Below the pieces are notes generated by a model. It searched no databases. It saw only the letters and a list, made by a program, of their open reading frames with translations, and was not told the origin of the DNA. Made by a program: the position numbers and the translations under genes. Positions 56,001-62,000 of a DNA stretch of 62,000 nucleotides are shown here, piece after piece. The stretch spans positions 1 to 62,000 of the forward strand of contig NMRA01000042.1 in NCBI GenBank assembly GCA_002633005.1. Direction: 5' to 3'. The number at the start of each line of letters is the position of its first letter. Positions within the stretch are counted from its first letter, which is position 1. The DNA comes from Phoronis australis (taxonomy: Eukaryota; Phoronida; Phoronidae).

Positions 56001-59000
56001 TGATGGATATACAAATCACAGATAAGCTTACAAATATCAATGTTTCTCTGGCCATTCTTCCCCACATGTGAACATTCTGAGAAGTGACGTGGTCATTGTA
56101 ACGCACGGTTTTTAATGCGCTCCAGTTCAGCTCGAGAGTTCAGCAAGTAAATAAAATGAGCAGCCGAACTCAACCAATGATCACGTGCACCTCGTCCAAA
56201 GCATTGTGGTTGCTTAGGGAAATGGACTAAAAAAAAACAATACCGCTGCGTTAACTACACCACTTCTCTAATGAAAATTTTGCGTGCCAAGTTAAGATTA
56301 TCAATTACTTCAAATCACGTATTTTGCCTATTTTGCGTTTTCTATTTCGTTTTACTTGTCACGGAACATAATTGATTGTATTCTTCAAACCCAAAAAATC
56401 GGTTAATAGGCAATGAACTGTAAACACTCAGTGTCTTGGTGCCGTGCTTCTAAAAGCATGGCATCGCAAATATCATGTGACCAGCTGTGTTACCCACGTC
56501 ACTCACGCAATCTGGCATCGCACCCGAGTGGACTTCAACGAAAATGTGTTAGCTAGCGCGAACATTAACAAACACGTCGCAATTTCCCTGCTATTTTGAA
56601 GCGGGTATATCGCTTAACAGATTTACAGATTTTTGCCTGAAAATCTTAACATGAGACTGTCCCTGGAATTCTGTGCAATTGATCAATTTTCCAAAGAAGT
56701 TTTACTATAAAACGGGAGTCATCGATAATCATTAAAAAGAATTTTGAGATCGATGAAACACAATCTAAAAGAACTAATATGTTCTTAGTAAATCTAACAC
56801 CCAAAATCGGTCCTACAGATGAATTTGTACTGAGCACTGTTTAGTTTATACGGGAATAGCATGTGAACATCATGTCACAATTGCAATTTTTGAATGTTTT
56901 GATATAATTTCGCGATTTTTGCAGAGATCGAATCGCGAAATACGGTTGACGATGTTGTTTTCTAACACTGGTCGGACTGGAGCTTATGCCCCTGTAGATG
57001 TTACGTTTGGTTTAATAAACTGTGCCCACTTCATTTAATCTTAATTTGGAGTTCACCATATTTCATTACCCATCGATGTGGCGCTGAATCAATACAAGTA
57101 TTTTTAACATCAAAGCGTAAGTGTGCAGTTTTAACAAATGTGCAGTTCACACGTACCTTGAGTAAGACCCCATCCGGTCACCCAGCAGTTCCTGTTATCG
57201 AAGTTGTCGGACTTTTCCGGAAGGCACACGGAGTTAACGTACTTGTTGAACTTGATTGGTTCAGCTAACTTGAGCAGCGTGATATCATCCTGGGTGCTGC
57301 GGCCTGAGTAACTGCGGTGCTGTAATAACATTGAAGTGCAAATGGTACACTTGAGATGGTACAATTCTCATTGTTATTATAAGTTCTATTTGTTTTTAGA
57401 TATGTTATCATAAAATGTCATTAGTTAAATATGAGCTGATAATAAAAAATGACAGAAAAACATGTGATGATGACGTTTGTGAGCAAAGAACGATATAACT
57501 ACCGCAAGATATCTGGGGAACTTGGTTGAGACCCTGTTGGGACTGCTTGATGCAACCGGGAACTGAACTCAACACCAGAGGGCGGCTTTCAGTAATAGAG
57601 CATGAAAACGTAACTTTTCCTATCTCGACGCTAGATCGGGTTAAGTGTAGATCCGCAGTTCAGAGAATTCAGTAAACCGGTTTTGAGAAAAACGGAAGGA
57701 ACTTCAGCGGCGCGACCTTGGTTACTGCGCTTATCGCTACTCACAATTATGATTTTCTCAATGTTGTGGTCGTATTCTGTGCCGTCTTGTCGCCCTTGGT
57801 AGAGATCACCTACGCGGACCTTGTAGTTGCTAGGATTGGTAGACCTGTATTAAAGTAAGAGTTATCATGCATCCGAAGCTCTAGATACGAAAAAGCCACC
57901 CCAAGATTTCAAAGAACAAGATAGATTAGATGAGGCAATAATTGTTATTCTACTGCCCTCGGCCCATCCGGCCTGACCAATACTCATTTCAGGGTTTCGA
58001 TGACTGCCTTGAAAACCCTAATTATTGTAAGCGTTATTTTGTCCAGTTTTTGCTGCAGTAATGCGGGGTTTAGCGTCGTTCCTCTGCAAACGAAAGTTCT
58101 CACTTAAAATGGGTTTCACTTACTGCAGGAAACAATGACCAGCGGTGATGACCCAGCCAGGGGCAAGAATTGATCCTCCGCAAGTGTGTCGACCATACAA
58201 TCTTAAGGAAACTTGCCATGGCCAACCTCCTTTGCGGGCCTTAGTACCACCCACAACGCGATTTGTGGAAGGTGGAAACAGGGTCACTCCGCAACCGGCT
58301 GAAAGAGAAAATCAAACGTCGATCATTCACCGTGCATTGGCTGCGTGCTATAGACGCCAGGCACACACAAGCGACAATGTCTTGCAAGTCTAGTCACCAG
58401 ATGTTGTCACGCAATAGAAACGAAGCACTTGACAACATTACCTTGATTCTAGACCTTCATGCACGTGCGAATTCAGTCCTGAAATTGCCGGTTTTGACTG
58501 CTGATAAGAGGTTGAAAAGAGTGAGATTCGTGACATTATGGATGGATTAGGCAAGACGATCATGAATTTTCCCATACATTTAATTCATCATTCTGGGCGT
58601 GTGCGGGGGAAACAGTGCAGCCTATGCCTAATTGGCATTACTACTGTATATTATTACCTTACGGTGAGGTACGAAAAATAAACGGTACTGCATAATGCAG
58701 TAACCACTATCCAAAAGCCGTAAGAGTGATTTGTTTTCGGGCAAACTTGTTTGCAAGAACTGACGACTCAACAATTACATCAACAATAGCATATACAAGA
58801 AAACCTTAAAAGTTTGAAGTGAACAAAATTATAATAGCTACCACTTGGAGCATCAGTAGCTCCTGGCTTTCCCGTTGTCCGTACTGGGGCGTCGGTTTGA
58901 GGTTTCTGAGTTGTAGCGGAAGTGGAAGTGATGCAGCACCATTCGCTTGTGCTCGCGCACAACTGGCCGTAAGTGTTACTATGTGTGTACTTCTTTCCAT

Positions 59001-59066
59001 TCGTGCATGGCGCCCATTGGTTCACACAGACGCCATTATATTTGTCTTCACAGACTGATGGTCGAG
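53030..59066 (-). CDS. Elastase/chymotrypsin-like serine protease with six-cysteine module (gene B), 5' incomplete
   Basis: Six exons: 59066-58842, 58298-58124, 57844-57745, 57319-57157, 54737-54604 and 53191-53030 (TAA). All GT-AG, phases consistent, 318 residues visible. The first visible exon encodes one module (C-x7-C-x6-C-x15-C-x6-CC) and a Thr/Pro linker. The protease domain follows, activated at R|VVGG, with His in ITAGHC (Gly instead of the usual second Ala), Asp in DDITLL and Ser in RGDSGGP. The S1-base position is Gly (GACRGDSGG) and the end reads PNVFTRVS, so elastase/chymotrypsin-like. The last five exons match gene A in length (175, 100, 163, 134, 162) and phase, so A and B are tandem duplicates. 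The module exon starts in phase 1 and needs an upstream exon with the signal peptide; I found none before 62000. Expected to be secreted; substrate unknown. Confidence 0.87.
54820..55062 (+). repeat. CAT/CGT trinucleotide-rich low-complexity tract
   Basis: Imperfect ATC/GTC array (tcatcctcatcgcc ... atcatcatcttcgg) just upstream of protease B exon 5, in the 2.4-kb intron. Open frames on both strands here reflect the triplet repeat. Confidence 0.8.
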
Positions 59067-62000
59067 CTGAAAGAGATAATGAATTTACGTGAGAGTTACC
59101 GGGGTGACATGTACCCCAGGTTTTATTTGAGTTTCTCCCGGAAATTTTATTTTGTCATTGTTCAACCCATCTTTTCAATGTTAGGCGTTCCTACTTTTAA
59201 AGTTGGTCTTTTTCATGTAGTTTCTCACTGAATTCAGCGAAAAACATCAAAATGCCGAAATTGATATTTCTTGTACAAAGTGTCAGTATTGACCAAAGCC
59301 ATTTTAAAAGAGATATAGAGATCATTGCTGGTCACATTAAGTAAAGTTTTATGAGCAAAATAGCATAAAATATAGGACTAAGCTTTTTAGTAAGCCCTGT
59401 CACTCATTGGTAGAGCAAGAAACTACATTCAAATGCAAAATACCGCACAGTTTTTATGTTAAAAATTATAATTGTAATAGTAGTCTCGTGATCTGTGTAA
59501 TGTCTTGGTGTAACTCAGGCGAGAAATTTGTTCTGAGGTACTCGAGAAGCTGGCACTTAAATTACATTTACTTGCGTGTACCTGAACCGTCTTTATGTAA
59601 ATATTAATGATTATTATATAATTATAGATTCATAGTCTGTGTACTAGCTTAGTATAACCCAGGCGAAAAAATTGCGCTGAGTTCCTCGAGAACCGGACTA
59701 AAATATACGTCGACATCTATCACTTCCCAATTGCAAATTTCATAGATTCTATAATCTCTAGTCGTACATTTTATATCAACCTACTTCTATACAGTCGTTT
59801 TCAGGATGCAGCTTTATCTGCATGTGTGGTGTATGGAAAACAATGAGTAGTTTTTGACTGGACAGCAACACATGATTTCACTTCGATACATACATACATG
59901 CATTCATGTATGCATATACATAGGTACATACAAATGTATAACTATTGACCAAAATCGACATCATTTTATCTTATGTATTGTTTTGCAGTACGTAAAACAT
60001 GCGGGATGTATCGACACTATCAAAAGCCTTTCTAAAATTAATGTAAGCGCAAAATACCATTCTCCTTTGTTACGTTATGGACCTCTAGAGAAGACAATGC
60101 AATTTAAACGTTATCAGTGGGCGGAAGGCAGCGTAATCTTCAGGAAAATAATGCGCTGCGTTTTTCCTGTCAACCAGTCGTGGATTATGAATAGTCATGA
60201 ATATTTTACTATGGTATTTATATGTGATATCTCTCTGTAATTGCTAGGATTGCGTTTGTCAACCTTCTTGTGCAACGGTTATGGTTTTGACTGCCTGTTG
60301 TGCAATGAACCCAAGTCAAAGATTTTGCTGATTAGTTTAAAGAGTCTAGCAATCAGAAAATAAATTGTTTGTAAACTCTCTTCTTCCCAAGATGATTCGC
60401 TATATTGTAGGTTCGTGATAGCTTTTCAACACTCACCGTAACTACTGGTTCTATTTTGTGAATGTACGTTTTCGTCGGATGTGTCTTGCGTTCACAACTT
60501 GCAATGTAGATCGTGGTTTTTCATACTTTGCTTGATATTGACAGTAAAAGGGTACACTAAACAAATGACAAATTCAGGCTTTCAAGCTGTTCCACCGAGC
60601 GAGTATGGAAGGGTAGTGATATTTTGATAACAGTTACACGTTATTCTAGAATAAGAATTGTGACGCAAACTAGGATGTACATGTACATAAGAGTCTCAAT
60701 TCCTGTTTACTTTCCGTCAATCAGCTACACACCCCGTGTCACAGTCAGGCAAGTCACATGGCTATACATGTAGAAAGGCACCAGTTTCGTAGACGTAGTC
60801 ACCTGCGACAAATCCTGGCCCACTCGACCACCACCAACATTGTCCCTTGAATTTCCATAGCCCTTCTTCAGGTTGAATTAAAATGCCATTTATAATTATT
60901 AGTTGAGTACTACTTTATTAATTTGTGTGACCTTAACAGAGATGCTGTAAAGTTGTACATAACATGAAAAGTATAGCTTAAATTGTAAACGTATATATAT
61001 AAATAGATATGCAAATGTGTGTATTCATCTGTAAGTATTGATGTATATGTAACGTTTTTGACTTACGGATGTACTCGGCTTCTTAGCACTTTCTTAGTTT
61101 TGGTCCAATTACTGTTCATTATAGCATTCTTAAAAACAAGAAAAGAATTCAACGCGTAATACCAATACAAAATTGTTTGAATAATTTAGGTTTATAACAT
61201 TTAACTGCGTCTACATTTCCCTCGGAAAACTTATAAAGGTACAAACTCCCTCGGTTTCATTTTCGTTAAAATCGATGCAAAACGATTTTAACGCATTATT
61301 AAATATAATTATCCACAAGTGACGCTCTTTCTATTTGACATCTGTTTCAAAATACACAGAACACTTAGAAACAAGTTTTCGTAATTCTGGGTACACTTGG
61401 CTGATTAAAACCTGAGTAATTTTTATCCTCCAGAGCCCTAGAGACACCGCCAAGAATACTCTGTCGCATGTTATCCAGTCAAATATCGTATGATTTCTGT
61501 TGTTTACCTTTTGGTAGCCAGAGTTAAGATCACAACTTGTGCTAATGTTAAATGTCTACAAGACAAGCATTACTTACTCTGGTACCTACGGTAGACGTAT
61601 AATCTATATCTACCGAGGCCTAAGGCCACAGCAGAGGCCTTTGTAGCTCCCAAAAATGATGAAAATAGCGTGGTTCGGGTTTGATGACAGTTTTGTGGAC
61701 TAAATGGGAAGTGATTGCCACAGATGATATTCAATCCAGAAACGTGGCCTCAGCTCCTGTCTACTAGGATATGCAAGCGCCACCATTTGAGCACATCCCT
61801 GTTGAGTGTTGAGTTTGGGTTGGTAATGACATTTTAACTTGAATTTCCGGAATCTAGAGTAAAAGAAAATTCGGATGATGGCCTCCCTTCATGCACCGGA
61901 ACAATGGTGAATTTGTGACTTTAGGTAAAAAAACGGACAAAATCGTACTTTTTGTTAATTTTTGTAGTCTCGATGTTTTTCACGGTCTATGTAGGAAAGT
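59067..62000. other. Right end of window, no confident gene
   Basis: Should contain or lead to the 5' exon(s) of protease gene B. I found no signal-peptide exon ending in phase 1 and no further six-cysteine module. One minus-strand segment at about 60775-60890 reads PEEGLWKFKGQCWWWSSGPG in an open frame that also meets a possible donor (GCAG|GTGACT). It has no recognised family. Confidence 0.35.

Overview
This is a eukaryotic (metazoan) genomic window. The genes are split by GT-AG introns, AATAAA signals follow several stop codons, and the intergenic DNA is AT-rich and full of degenerate LINEs, foldback and MITE-like elements, microsatellites and a tRNA-derived SINE. The gene set (a large SLC10 transporter with an extracellular domain, a TRIM-NHL ligase, a Rolling-stone-like protein, RPP14, elastase-type serine proteases with cysteine-rich modules) and the frequent ACATGTA words suggest a marine invertebrate, most likely a deuterostome such as amphioxus or a hemichordate. 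That placement is inference; no marker gene settles it.

Layout. 1-5.6 kb: no recognised gene, but hairpin repeats and a tRNA-like SINE. 5.7-8.9 kb (+): a three-exon SLC10 (bile-acid/sodium symporter family) gene. 11.0-12.95 kb (-): a RING/B-box/coiled-coil/NHL TRIM protein. About 14.0-15.6 kb (+): the 3' end of an unrecognised gene whose product ends in a membrane anchor. 17.3-18.0 kb: a decayed LINE. 21.1-22.0 kb (-): the last exon of a Rolling-stone-like membrane protein. 22-30 kb: mostly repeats, a THAP fragment, a false duplication at a one-base gap, and a foldback element. 30.3-35.7 kb (+): RPP14 (RNase P subunit) in five coding exons; its first intron carries a broken ubiquitin-protease copy. 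38.1-49.7 kb (-): a complete eight-exon elastase-like serine protease with a signal peptide and two six-cysteine modules. 53.0-59.1 kb (-): its tandem paralogue, incomplete at the 5' end, with one module visible. 59-62 kb: no confident gene.

The most notable content is the protease pair. Both keep a full catalytic triad, share five protease exons of identical length and phase, and join the catalytic domain to modules of pattern C..C..C..C..CC. The first module of the left gene has exactly beta-defensin-like spacing. Each module sits alone on a phase 1-1 exon, the classic sign of exon shuffling. This suggests a secreted, chymotrypsin/elastase-type enzyme with a possible digestive or immune role; the role is inference.

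Three of the four single-N positions lie beside near-identical duplicated sequence, which points to unresolved assembly overlaps rather than biological duplications.
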